Assembly: GCA_963816985.1 (NCBI GenBank)
Contig: CAWFMF010000004.1
Location: 1,116,001-1,180,000 of the forward strand
Direction of reading: 5' to 3'
Length of the DNA stretch: 64,000 nucleotides
Origin: JAIVJM01 sp963816985
GTDB lineage: Bacteria > Acidobacteriota > Blastocatellia > Pyrinomonadales > Pyrinomonadaceae
In this document: piece by piece, positions 25,451-33,345 of the stretch
Layout of the letters: every line of letters starts with the position of its first letter
Numbering within the stretch: position 1 is the first letter of the stretch
Made by a program: the position numbers and the translations under genes
The notes under the pieces: generated by a model
Told to the model about the DNA's origin: nothing
Database searches by the model: none
The model's input: only the letters and a program-made list of their open reading frames with translations

Positions 25451-26878
25451 ATGCCTCAAATGGCAAAGGAAGCAGAGCAGAAGGCGGCGGGTGAGGTAGG
25501 GGTGCGGGTTGAGACGGACTCGATGGGGGAGATTGAGGTTCCGGGGGATAGGTATTACGGGGCGCAGACGCAGCGGTCGCTGAAGCATTTCGACATCGGC
25601 GGGGATGTGATGCCGAGGGAGATGATTCGGGCGCTGGGGGTCTTGAAGAAGGCGGCGGCGTTGGTGAATGAGGAGTTGGGGAAGTTGCCTGCGGACAAGG
25701 CGCGGTTGATTGAGGGGGCGGCGGAGGAGGTGATTGAGGGGAAGTTGGATGAGCATTTTCCTCTGCGGGTGTGGCAGACGGGGAGTGGGACGCAGACGAA
25801 CATGAACGCGAACGAGGTCATCTCGAACCGGGCCATTGAACTCGCGGGTGGGGTGATGGGAAGTAAAGAGCCCGTCCACCCGAACGACCACGTGAACATG
25901 TCGCAGTCGTCGAACGACACGTTCCCGACGGCGATGCACATCGCCGCCGCCGAGCGTTTGAATCAACTCATACCGGAAGTTCAGCGGCTGCATGACGCGA
26001 TTGACGCGAAGGCGAAGGAGTTCGCGGACGTGGTGAAGATCGGGCGGACGCACTTGCAGGACGCGACGCCTCTGACCGTGGGGCAGGAGATGTCGGGGTG
26101 GGCGAGCCTCGTGGAGCGTGACATCGAGCGGCTGCGGATGGTTCTGCCCGGCCTTTATGATTTGGCAATCGGCGGGACGGCGGTCGGGACGGGTTTGAAC
26201 TCGCACCCGGAGTTCGGCGAGCGCGCGGCGCGGAAGATCGCGGAGCTGACGGGGTTGCCCTTCAAGTCGCACCCGAACAAGTTCGCGGCTCTGTCGGCGC
26301 ACGACGAGATTGTGTTTGCGAGCGGCGCTTTGAAGACTCTGGCCGGGTCTCTGATGAAGATCGCGAACGACATCCGTTGGCTCGGTTCGGGGCCGCGCGC
26401 GGGCTTCGGCGAGTTGGTGCTGCCGGAGAACGAGCCGGGCTCTTCGATCATGCCGGGGAAGGTCAACCCGACGCAGTCGGAGGCGATGACGATGGTCGCC
26501 GTGCAGGTCATGGGCAACGACGCGGCCATCGGCTTCGCGGGCTCGCAGGGCAACTTCGAGCTGAACGTCTTCAACCCCGTGATGATTCACAACCTGCTCC
26601 ACTCGATACGTCTGCTGAAGGACGCCTGCCACGGCTTCGTGGACTACTGCGTCGCCGGAATCGAACTCAACCGCGAGCGCATTGACGAGCACCTCCGCAA
26701 CTCGCTCATGCTGGTGACGGCCCTGAACCCGCACATCGGCTACGACAAGGCGGCGAAGATTGCCAAGAACGCGCACCAGAAGGGCACGACGCTGCGCGAG
26801 TCGGCGGTCGAACTCGGCTACCTCACCGCCGAGCAGTTCGACGAGTACGTCAAGCCCGAAGAGATGACGCATCCTTAG
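25451..26878 (+). CDS. fumC: Fumarate hydratase class II
   Basis: This 475-residue TCA-cycle enzyme interconverts fumarate and malate. The superfamily signature GSSIMPGKVNP is present, as are TGSGTQTNMNANEV and MSQSSNDTFPTAMH. GGAAAGGATGA precedes the ATG. Base use changes along the gene: up to about 25800 the third codon positions favour G (ggg, gtt, ttg), while the rest is C-rich like the neighbours. It is followed by a strong hairpin shared with the convergent beta-helix gene. Confidence 0.95.
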   Translation: MPQMAKEAEQKAAGEVGVRVETDSMGEIEVPGDRYYGAQTQRSLKHFDIGGDVMPREMIRALGVLKKAAALVNEELGKLPADKARLIEGAAEEVIEGKLDEHFPLRVWQTGSGTQTNMNANEVISNRAIELAGGVMGSKEPVHPNDHVNMSQSSNDTFPTAMHIAAAERLNQLIPEVQRLHDAIDAKAKEFADVVKIGRTHLQDATPLTVGQEMSGWASLVERDIERLRMVLPGLYDLAIGGTAVGTGLNSHPEFGERAARKIAELTGLPFKSHPNKFAALSAHDEIVFASGALKTLAGSLMKIANDIRWLGSGPRAGFGELVLPENEPGSSIMPGKVNPTQSEAMTMVAVQVMGNDAAIGFAGSQGNFELNVFNPVMIHNLLHSIRLLKDACHGFVDYCVAGIELNRERIDEHLRNSLMLVTALNPHIGYDKAAKIAKNAHQKGTTLRESAVELGYLTAEQFDEYVKPEEMTHP

Positions 26879-26924
26879 GGCCGCATCCGGCGGACGCGCG
26901 GAGTGAGGCGGCGCGGGCGGGACG

Positions 26925-26972
26925 CGCGCGAAGGCCCCGCCGGGTTCGGGAACCCGGCGGGGCCTTCGCGCG
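26925..26972. terminator. Bidirectional terminator-like hairpin
   Basis: 22-base perfect arms (CGCGCGAAGGCCCCGCCGGG TT and complement) with a 4-base loop, between fumC and the convergent beta-helix gene. Confidence 0.75.
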
Positions 26973-26995
26973 TCAGAGCCAACTGACTCGCGGCG

Positions 26996-27973
26996 TCAGT
27001 TGGTGGAGAAATTCGGGTCGAGGTTGTTGGTGAACGGGCCGATGGTGTCAGCGCCGTTGAAGTAAGCGCTGACCTTGAAGAGGACGAGGTTGGACGCGCT
27101 GCCGGTCGCGTTGAAGATGCCGATGTTGAGGTTGTGCGAGACGGTCGTGTTAACCAGCCTCGCCTGCGCGCCAACGTCCAACCAGATGCCGTTGCCGGGG
27201 TTCGCCACCGCCCCCGTGGTGCGGAAGCCGGTGCCGGAGACCTGCGAGTTGGTGATGACGACACGCGAGTTGAAGTTGAGAACGACACCGGCGTTCTGAT
27301 TATTCTCGAAGCGGCAGTTGTCTATGAGGACCCGCGCGCCGTGGGAGATTTCGGCGCCCCTCGCGAAGTTGCGCACCGTGAGGTTACGCAGGACGATCAT
27401 GCGGGACGCCGCGAGGGGGCTGCCCGGAATGTAAGACACCGAGATGCCGGTCGCGGCCTGGCGCGCCGTGTTGCCGCCCGCCGGGTCGCCCTGAAAGATG
27501 GCGTCAATGGTGGCGTCAACGCCGGGGGCGGCTTCCAGCGTTACGTTGCCGGGGGTGGTCGCGCCCGGGCAACCCCCGCACTGGATCTGCCCGATGTAGA
27601 GGGCCTCCGCGAAGCGACCCGAGCGGACGATCACGATGCGCCCGCTGTGGTTGATGCCCGTGCCGGCGGCGGCGCCCGTGCCCGGCCCCAGCGCGGCGAA
27701 GATGGTGCCGAAGATGCGGTCGGCGCCGTCGGTGTCCTCCGCCGTGCCGATGCGCCCGTCGCCGTCGAAGTCGCCGCAGGTGCCCGGTGCGACGAGGGTC
27801 GTGCCGGGCACGGGGCTGTCGCAGTTGCCCTCGACTAAGACCGTGTGCCCTCCTCCCTGCGCCGAGACTTCGGCGGCGCTCAGGTGAATCACGCAAACCA
27901 GTAAAACCGCAGACATGAGCAGGAATGCAGCCTTGCGGGCGGCGTCGCCCTTCGATGTCAAGTGGGAATTCAT
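26996..27973 (-). CDS. Secreted right-handed beta-helix protein
   Basis: This 325-residue protein starts at 27973 (MNSHLTSKGD), with GGAG about 10 bases upstream. Signal peptide to about residue 39 (SAAEVSAQ). A calcium-type loop GDFDGDGRIGTAEDTDGAD follows near residue 65. The rest consists of parallel beta-helix repeats with NxT/NCRFENN and IVIVRSG-type turns, as in pectate-lyase-like surface proteins. No catalytic residues can be assigned. An adhesin or polysaccharide-binding role is possible. Confidence 0.78.
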   Translation of the reverse strand: MNSHLTSKGDAARKAAFLLMSAVLLVCVIHLSAAEVSAQGGGHTVLVEGNCDSPVPGTTLVAPGTCGDFDGDGRIGTAEDTDGADRIFGTIFAALGPGTGAAAGTGINHSGRIVIVRSGRFAEALYIGQIQCGGCPGATTPGNVTLEAAPGVDATIDAIFQGDPAGGNTARQAATGISVSYIPGSPLAASRMIVLRNLTVRNFARGAEISHGARVLIDNCRFENNQNAGVVLNFNSRVVITNSQVSGTGFRTTGAVANPGNGIWLDVGAQARLVNTTVSHNLNIGIFNATGSASNLVLFKVSAYFNGADTIGPFTNNLDPNFSTN

Positions 27974-28423
27974 TAAACTTTTCTCCGAGTCGGACGGGGC
28001 AAGGAAACAGCGCGCGAAGCATCCCCCTGTGAATACTCCGCGCGGGACGCCGATGCTCAGGTAGGCGTAGCCCCCGAGAACCGCGTTCATGAGCGAGGCG
28101 ACTACTGTTTTGACTTTCGGTTTTGAGCCCTTGCGCGGGTCTGACTGACACGTGAGTCCCGCCGTCCGGGCGTGACCCACACCTTCCCCGCCGCTTCATT
28201 TCAGGGCCTTAGGTTTATGTCAGGTTTATACAATTTTGCCGCCCGCCCTGACAACAGTTTTTCGGCGCGCCATATCCGCGCCGCCCCCGTCTCCTCCGAA
28301 CTCCTTGGGCGCGAAACGCATCTAAATTGCGGGGCCGTAGACGCCGCGCGGATGTGGCGCTTGCGTACCCTTTCTTAAACTTTGTATAGTTCGCGTTTCG
28401 CGCACCGTGCGACGGGAGGACGA
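27974..28423. other. Divergent intergenic region upstream of nadA
   Basis: About 450 bases separate the beta-helix gene and nadA. AT-richer stretches near 28210-28240 and 28370-28395 (CTTAAACTTTGTATAGT) could be promoter elements. NAD+-responsive riboswitches are known upstream of nadA in Acidobacteria, but I could not match their consensus here by eye. Confidence 0.45.
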
Positions 28424-29545
28424 ATGATGACGACCATGACCGGCGAGATTCTGGAGAAGGCCCCGGCGCTCGAAGACTACTTCGGCGTCTCGGACGCGGA
28501 GCTGCACGAGCGCATCGAGGCGGCGCGCGCGCGTCTGGGGAAGCGGCTCGTCATCCTCGGCCACCACTACCAGCGCGACGACGTGATCCGGCACGCGGAC
28601 TTGACGGGCGACTCCTTCAAGCTCTCCGTGCAGGCGTCGGAGCGCCCCGAAGCCGAGTTCATCGTCTTCTGCGGCGTCCACTTCATGGCCGAGTCCGCCG
28701 ACATCCTCAAGCCGGGCGACCAGAAGGTGATTCTGCCCGACCTCGGCGCGGGCTGCTCGATGGCCGACATGGCGACGGCGGAGCAGGTGGAAGACGCCTG
28801 GGAGCAACTCAGCTCAATCGGCGTCATTGACGACTTCAAGGTGATGCCGATCACCTACATGAACTCGTCCGCCGCCATCAAGGCTTTCTGCGGCGAGCAC
28901 GGCGGCGTGGTCTGCACCTCGTCGAACGCCGTCCCGCTCTTCGACAAGAGTCTGAAGGAGGCCGACAAGCTCTTCTTCTTCCCCGACCAACATCTGGGGA
29001 GAAACACCGGCGTCAAGTTCGGCATCCCGCTCGAACAGATGGCGCTCTGGGACCCCTCGAAGGAGTTGGGCGGCAACACCGAAGAGCAGTTGCGCGGCGC
29101 GCGGCTCATCCTCTGGAAGGGACACTGCTCTGTACACGGTCGCTTCCGCCCTTCGCACGTCGCGCAGGTGCGCGCGGAAGTCCCCGGCATCAAGGTGCTC
29201 GTCCACCCGGAGTGCATCAAGGAGGTCGTGGAAATATCAGACCTCAACGGCTCGACCGAGTTCATCATCAAGACGATTGAGGCCGCGCCGTCGGGCTCGG
29301 CGTGGGCGGTCGGCACGGAGGTCAACCTCGTCAACCGGCTCGTCGAGCGCTTCCCCGACAAGCACATCCGCCTCCTCGCGCCCGACCTCTGCATGTGCGC
29401 GACGATGTACCGCATCGCGCCGCAGAACCTTGCGTGGGCCCTGGAATCGCTCGTCGCGGGCCGCGTCGTCAACCAGATCGTCGTGCCCGAAGAGACCGCC
29501 CGCTGGGCTCGCGTCGCGCTCGACCGAATGCTTCAAATACGGTGA
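28424..29545 (+). CDS. nadA: Quinolinate synthase NadA
   Basis: This 4Fe-4S enzyme condenses iminoaspartate with dihydroxyacetone phosphate to quinolinate in NAD synthesis. It has 373 residues from the ATG at 28424 (GGGAGG 4 bases upstream). Visible landmarks are ILGHHYQRDDVIRHADLTGDS (45-64, long-type NadA), cysteine C111 in GAGCSMAD, VHPEC in the middle and a CMC near the C-terminus for the cluster. No nadB or nadC is adjacent. A ferredoxin gene follows after a heptamer hairpin. nadE lies at the window end. Confidence 0.95.
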   Translation: MMTTMTGEILEKAPALEDYFGVSDAELHERIEAARARLGKRLVILGHHYQRDDVIRHADLTGDSFKLSVQASERPEAEFIVFCGVHFMAESADILKPGDQKVILPDLGAGCSMADMATAEQVEDAWEQLSSIGVIDDFKVMPITYMNSSAAIKAFCGEHGGVVCTSSNAVPLFDKSLKEADKLFFFPDQHLGRNTGVKFGIPLEQMALWDPSKELGGNTEEQLRGARLILWKGHCSVHGRFRPSHVAQVRAEVPGIKVLVHPECIKEVVEISDLNGSTEFIIKTIEAAPSGSAWAVGTEVNLVNRLVERFPDKHIRLLAPDLCMCATMYRIAPQNLAWALESLVAGRVVNQIVVPEETARWARVALDRMLQIR

Positions 29546-29620
29546 TGAGTGATGAGAGATAAGTGATAAGAAAATCCGTCTTGCTTTCTCTTATCACTTA
29601 TCACTTATTACTTATCACTT
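29545..29620. repeat. Heptamer-built inverted repeat (element 7)
   Basis: The arms are built of GTGATGA/GTGATAA-type units and the complement TTATCAC/TTATTAC. It fills the space between nadA and the ferredoxin gene. Confidence 0.8.
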
Positions 29621-29636
29621 GATTCCGGAGGAATCA

Positions 29637-29867
29637 TTGGCTGACTCGACAGACCGCGTCCCGGAGAACACGCCGGGCACTTACTACGTTGACACGCAGT
29701 GCATAGACTGCGACGTGTGCCGCGACACGGCACCCGATAATTTCACCCGCGCCGACGACGCGGGCTACTCCTTCGTCTACAAGCAGCCCGAATCGCAGGA
29801 AGAGACAGACCTCTGCGAAGAGGCCCTCATGGCCTGCCCCGTCGAAGCCATCGGCAACGACGGCTAA
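29637..29867 (+). CDS. Ferredoxin, 4Fe-4S type
   Basis: This 76-residue small acidic ferredoxin has its first cysteines in CIDCDVCRDTAP and the last in ACPVEAI, consistent with one 4Fe-4S cluster; an extra Cys is in LCEE. I chose the TTG at 29637 because GGAGG lies 5 bases upstream. An earlier in-frame TTG at 29619 would include the Shine-Dalgarno. It probably donates or accepts electrons for an unknown partner; the KorAB enzyme at 42-45 kb is one possibility. Confidence 0.88.
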   Translation: MADSTDRVPENTPGTYYVDTQCIDCDVCRDTAPDNFTRADDAGYSFVYKQPESQEETDLCEEALMACPVEAIGNDG

Positions 29868-29894
29868 CGCCCGTCGAACATCATTCGCCTTCAT

Positions 29895-29949
29895 AAAAAA
29901 AGAGGCTGCGGACAAGCTCTTAATCGGGAGTTAGTCCACGGCCTCTTTC
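29895..29949. terminator. Terminator-like hairpin between ferredoxin and Rieske genes
   Basis: An imperfect stem AAAGAGGCTGCGGAC / GTCCACGGCCTCTTT with A and T tracts at the ends, between convergent genes. Confidence 0.6.
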
Positions 29950-29999
29950 GTGCAAGTCAACTTGCTTGTCAAGAACGACGGCCTGCGTCGCCGTCATCT

Positions 30000-30356
30000 T
30001 CAAACCCTGATTTTTATCCAGCCGTCTTCGATGACGACTTCGTAGGTTTCGACGGGTTCGCTGGGGCGGTTGAGGCAGGAGCCGTTGCGGATGTCGAAGC
30101 GCCAGCCGTGCCAGTCGCAGGAGACGGAGTGGCCGAGGAGCGCGCCGTCGGCGAGGGGCGCGCCTTTGTGGGGGCAGAAGTTTTCGATGCAGTAGAACGA
30201 GCCCGCGACGTGGTAGAGCGCGAGTTCCCTGCCGCCGTCGAGCTCGACGGTCGCGCCGCGTCCGTCGGGCACGTCCTCGACGCGACCGACGGTCACGAGC
30301 TTGCCTTCGCGCGGCGTGCGTCGGAAGCCGGAGAGGTTTTTGTCGAACGGTTGCAT
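30000..30356 (-). CDS. Rieske 2Fe-2S protein, NirD/ferredoxin type
   Basis: This 118-residue soluble Rieske domain has ligands in C-P-H (FCPHKGAPL) and C-x2-H (CDWHGWRF). The start is taken at ATG 30356 (MQPFDKNLSGF). A further upstream extension is Arg-rich and lacks support. It resembles small Rieske ferredoxins of dioxygenase or nitrite-reductase systems, but no oxygenase is nearby. It is an electron carrier with unknown partner. Confidence 0.88.
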   Translation of the reverse strand: MQPFDKNLSGFRRTPREGKLVTVGRVEDVPDGRGATVELDGGRELALYHVAGSFYCIENFCPHKGAPLADGALLGHSVSCDWHGWRFDIRNGSCLNRPSEPVETYEVVIEDGWIKIRV

Positions 30357-30542
30357 CGCGCGTCGAATCGTAACACGGGTCTGTGCAGGGGCGGCAAACG
30401 ACCGGGCGGCGCGCGTTCGGCGGCGCAAGATTTCGGGTCGCGGGGCGTTCTATTTGGTGCAGGACGCGCTCCCCTTTTTAACCTTAACTCTCCCGTCGGG
30501 CGGGCGCGGTGTACAATCTAAGGGAAAGGGAGAAAAGAAATC

Positions 30543-31550
30543 ATGCGAAGAATTTTATTGAGCTTGCGTGCGGGGCTGTGTGCCTTCGCGTTCCTTTTGG
30601 CGGTGCAGGTCGCGGCGTCGGCGGCTGAAGTGTTGACGGTTCAGGGCCGTCTCGGTCGGACGGTCGAGCCGGGCGGCTGGCTCATCAAGACGAGCGGGCC
30701 GAAGTACCTCATCCTAAATGCGGAGAAGTTCAAGGACGAGCCATGGTTCCGAGAGGACACGGAGGTCGAGGCGGCGGGCGAAACGAAGTCGGGCGTGATG
30801 ACGATTTATCAAGAAGGCACGCCGTTCGAAGTGCGTTCGATGCGTCAACTGCGCGGGAGCCGCGCGAGCGGGGGCGACGCGGCGGTCGTCGTGCCGGGCG
30901 TCGCGCTCCAACTGACGCGCGTCTCGGTGACGGGCGAGGCGGTCGTCGTCTCTTCGCCGGACACGGCCATTCTTTCTCTGGCCGTCGTGACGCAGAACGC
31001 GAGCGCGTCAGAAGCGCAGGCCGAGAACGCGAGCCGCACGGACGCGGTGGTGCGGGCCGTGCGCGCGGCTGCCGGGCCGAGCGCGGAGGTGAAGACCGGC
31101 GGCTACAGTCTCCAACCGCAGTACGCTTACAAGGAGGGGGCGGCCCCGACCATCACTTCTTACGTCGCGCGCAATAACGTCGTCGTGACGACGGGCGAGC
31201 TGGCGAAAGTCGGCGCGGTGATTGACGCCGCCGCGCGCGCGGGCGCGAACAGCGTGGACGGGCTCTCGTTCACCTTGCGGCGCGACGACGAGGCGCGCGC
31301 CCAAGCACTCGCGGGCGCGACGAAGGTGGCCTTGCAGAAGGCGGGCGTCATCGCCACGGCGCTCGGCGGGCGCGTCGTCCGCATCGTCGAAGTGCAGGAG
31401 GCCGGGGCGGTGCGCCCGCCCATCCCGCTCCAGTACGACCGCATGGAGTCTTTGAAGGCGGCGCAAGCCGTCACCACGCCGATTGAGCCCGGCACGCTCG
31501 ACACGCGCGCGCAGGTGCAGCTCGTCGCCGAGATAGAAACAAAACCGTAA
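30543..31550 (+). CDS. SIMPL (DUF541) domain exported protein
   Basis: This 335-residue protein starts at ATG 30543. Signal peptide to residue 27 (AASAA). An N-terminal beta-rich domain of about 80 residues resembles an OB-like fold. A SIMPL domain follows (about 120-330), recognised from VSVTGEAVVVSSPDTAILSL, the YSLQPQYAYKEG segment and the VDGLSFTLRRD...AGATKVALQKA region. Family members are periplasmic or outer-membrane proteins of poorly known function. A perfect heptamer hairpin follows the stop. Confidence 0.82.
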   Translation: MRRILLSLRAGLCAFAFLLAVQVAASAAEVLTVQGRLGRTVEPGGWLIKTSGPKYLILNAEKFKDEPWFREDTEVEAAGETKSGVMTIYQEGTPFEVRSMRQLRGSRASGGDAAVVVPGVALQLTRVSVTGEAVVVSSPDTAILSLAVVTQNASASEAQAENASRTDAVVRAVRAAAGPSAEVKTGGYSLQPQYAYKEGAAPTITSYVARNNVVVTTGELAKVGAVIDAAARAGANSVDGLSFTLRRDDEARAQALAGATKVALQKAGVIATALGGRVVRIVEVQEAGAVRPPIPLQYDRMESLKAAQAVTTPIEPGTLDTRAQVQLVAEIETKP

Positions 31551-31564
31551 AGACGAGGGACGGT

Positions 31565-31652
31565 AAAAGCCTTCAAACGTGAATCGTCAATCGTGAAGAG
31601 GAAGAACGGTCTTTAACTATTCACGATTGACGATTCACGTTTGAAGGCTTTT
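31565..31652. repeat. Heptamer-built inverted repeat (element 8), perfect arms
   Basis: Two perfectly complementary 33-base arms (31565-31597 and 31620-31652), each containing CGTGAAT/CGTCAAT/CGTGAA units. The right arm ends in a T run, so it could terminate transcription of the SIMPL gene. Confidence 0.9.
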
Positions 31653-31821
31653 TTTCCGTTCATCGTTGCTTTGATTCTCGGTCGAAGCGAGTATAATCGT
31701 GTTCGTTCCCCTTGAAGTGAATTGAGACGGCGAATCCGCGGAGCGGCCCCTTTGTGTTGGCGCGCGGTGTTGGCCTGCGCATTTCAAGCTCTCATGCGCA
31801 ACTTTATCGAGGGAGGAAGCA

Positions 31822-32799
31822 ATGTCGAGATACCGTAACGATAGGGACGACGATTTTTACGGCGGCGAGGCGCGACCGCGCGGCGGGCGCGAGTATTACG
31901 AAGACGAACGCTACGGCCAGCCGCGCGGCGGCGGCGGTTACGAGCGCGGCGGCTATGGTCGCGGCGATGACGAAGACGAGCGCACGGTGGTGCGCGGCGG
32001 CGGCAGCGGCTTGCCGCTCCCGCCTCGCGACCCCGGCGCGAGGGGCGTCTACGAGGATTACGAAGACCGTCGGCGGAGGGATTATTACCGCGAGGACTTC
32101 TACGCCGACCGGCGCGGGCGCGACTACGACGACGAGCGCGACGACCGCCGTGATGATGACGACGACCGGCGTGGCGGCGGCGGCGGTGGCCGTTCGCTCT
32201 TGGATGAGGCGCGCGACTTCGTGCGCGGCAGGCGCAGGCCGAGCAGTCGCGGGGGCGGCGGCGGTCGGGCCACGCGGTCGCACGTCCGCTGCCGCGACAT
32301 CATGACGCGCGACGTGACGGTGGCGCGGCGCGAGACGACGCTCGAAGGCGTCGCCAAGATGATGCGCGACGAGGACACGGGCGTGATCCCCGTCGTCGAG
32401 TTGCCGGACGGATTGACCGACCTCGGCGACGTGAAGCCTGACTTCGACCGCGTGCAGCCGAACGTCGTCGGCGGTGCCAAACTCGTCGGCATCATCACCG
32501 ACCGCGACATCGTCGTCCGCGCGCTCGCCGAGGGCAAAGACCCGCGCGTGCTGCGCGCCGAAGAGATCATGACGACCGACATCCACACGGCGCACCCGAA
32601 CGACCGCGTGATTGACGCCATCCGCAAGATGGGCGACAAGCAGGTGCGGCGCATCCCGGTCGTTGACCGCGACGGGACCCTGCGCGGCATCATCTCGATG
32701 GCCGACGTGGCGCTCGAAACCCACGAAGACCGCGAGTTGGCCGAAGCCCTCGAAGAGATTTCGAGCGGCGCGACCTTCTGGAATCGAATCTTTGGGTAA
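31822..32799 (+). CDS. CBS-domain protein with long disordered RGG/RDD tail
   Basis: This 325-residue protein has an unusual N-terminal half. Residues 1-145 are low-complexity Arg/Asp/Tyr/Gly, with RGG, DDER and YEDxR repeats. They are probably disordered, with nucleic-acid-binding or condensate-forming character. Residues 150-310 hold two CBS domains (RDIMTRDVTVARRETTLEGV...; EEIMTTDIHTAHPNDRVIDA...) that usually bind adenosyl nucleotides. GGGAGGAAGC precedes the ATG. The neighbours Hsp20 and Lon suggest a stress context; that is inference. Confidence 0.85.
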   Translation: MSRYRNDRDDDFYGGEARPRGGREYYEDERYGQPRGGGGYERGGYGRGDDEDERTVVRGGGSGLPLPPRDPGARGVYEDYEDRRRRDYYREDFYADRRGRDYDDERDDRRDDDDDRRGGGGGGRSLLDEARDFVRGRRRPSSRGGGGGRATRSHVRCRDIMTRDVTVARRETTLEGVAKMMRDEDTGVIPVVELPDGLTDLGDVKPDFDRVQPNVVGGAKLVGIITDRDIVVRALAEGKDPRVLRAEEIMTTDIHTAHPNDRVIDAIRKMGDKQVRRIPVVDRDGTLRGIISMADVALETHEDRELAEALEEISSGATFWNRIFG

Positions 32800-32807
32800 A
32801 GACCGTC

Positions 32808-32906
32808 AAAAGCCGTAAATCGTGAATCGTAAATCGTGACAAGTAAGAACCTGTCTTTCACGATTTACGATTTACGATTCACGGCCTTTGACGATTCACG
32901 GCTTTT
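32808..32906. repeat. Heptamer-built inverted repeat (element 9)
   Basis: The left arm (from GCCGTAAATCGTGAATCGTA, 32812-32840) and right arm (32857-32885) consist of CGTAAAT/CGTGAAT units. A third partial arm (TTGACGATTCACGGCTTTT) follows to 32906. It lies between the CBS gene and the Hsp20 gene. Confidence 0.87.
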
Positions 32907-32913
32907 ACTTCTT

Positions 32914-33291
32914 ATGGCACGATCAATCGAACATTACCTGCGCATGATGCCGAAGGCGAGCGGGCGCGGGCTCCGCTGCGGCGAGCGCCTGTGGTATCCG
33001 TCGGCGGACGTGTACCGGACGAGGGACGGTTGGATGGTGAAAGTCGAGCTGGCCGGAGTCTCGCCCGACCAGCTCGAAGTCTCCATCAGCGGCGACACCC
33101 TGCGCGTCGCCGGGAGCCGCCTCGACGAGACGCACACCGAGTGCGTCACCTACCACCAGCTCGAAATCACCTACAGCCGCTTCGAGAAGACCATCCGCTT
33201 CCCCTGCCCCGTCGAGGGCGCGCTCATCGAGTCGCGCTACAAGGACGGGCTGCTCATCCTGCACCTGCGAAGCGCCGCCGAATGCGAATAA
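32914..33291 (+). CDS. Small heat-shock protein, Hsp20 family
   Basis: This 125-residue alpha-crystallin-type chaperone starts at 32914 (MARSIEHYL). An open extension upstream is just translated repeat. The alpha-crystallin domain covers about 30-120 (PSADVYRTRDGWMVKVELAGV, VSISGDTLRVAGSR) and ends with the DGLLILHL strand. It is an ATP-independent holdase. It lies 54 bases ahead of lon, suggesting joint heat-stress expression. Confidence 0.9.
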   Translation: MARSIEHYLRMMPKASGRGLRCGERLWYPSADVYRTRDGWMVKVELAGVSPDQLEVSISGDTLRVAGSRLDETHTECVTYHQLEITYSRFEKTIRFPCPVEGALIESRYKDGLLILHLRSAAECE

Positions 33292-33345
33292 AAAAGTGAC
33301 GCACGCTGTACCGCGCCTCCAACTTTGAGGGAGAGAATTATCCCG

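Noticed and set aside
27974..28423. NAD+-responsive (nadA motif) riboswitch upstream of nadA
   Set aside because: Expected from the phylum, but I could not line up the tandem-domain consensus by eye. A covariance search would be needed.
28382..28423. Upstream in-frame start of nadA (MYSSRF...)
   Set aside because: The GGGAGG ribosome site lies just before ATG 28424, and the extension has no family similarity.
32836..32913. N-terminal extension of the Hsp20 protein
   Set aside because: The extra codons are the translated inverted repeat. The family-typical start is ATG 32914.
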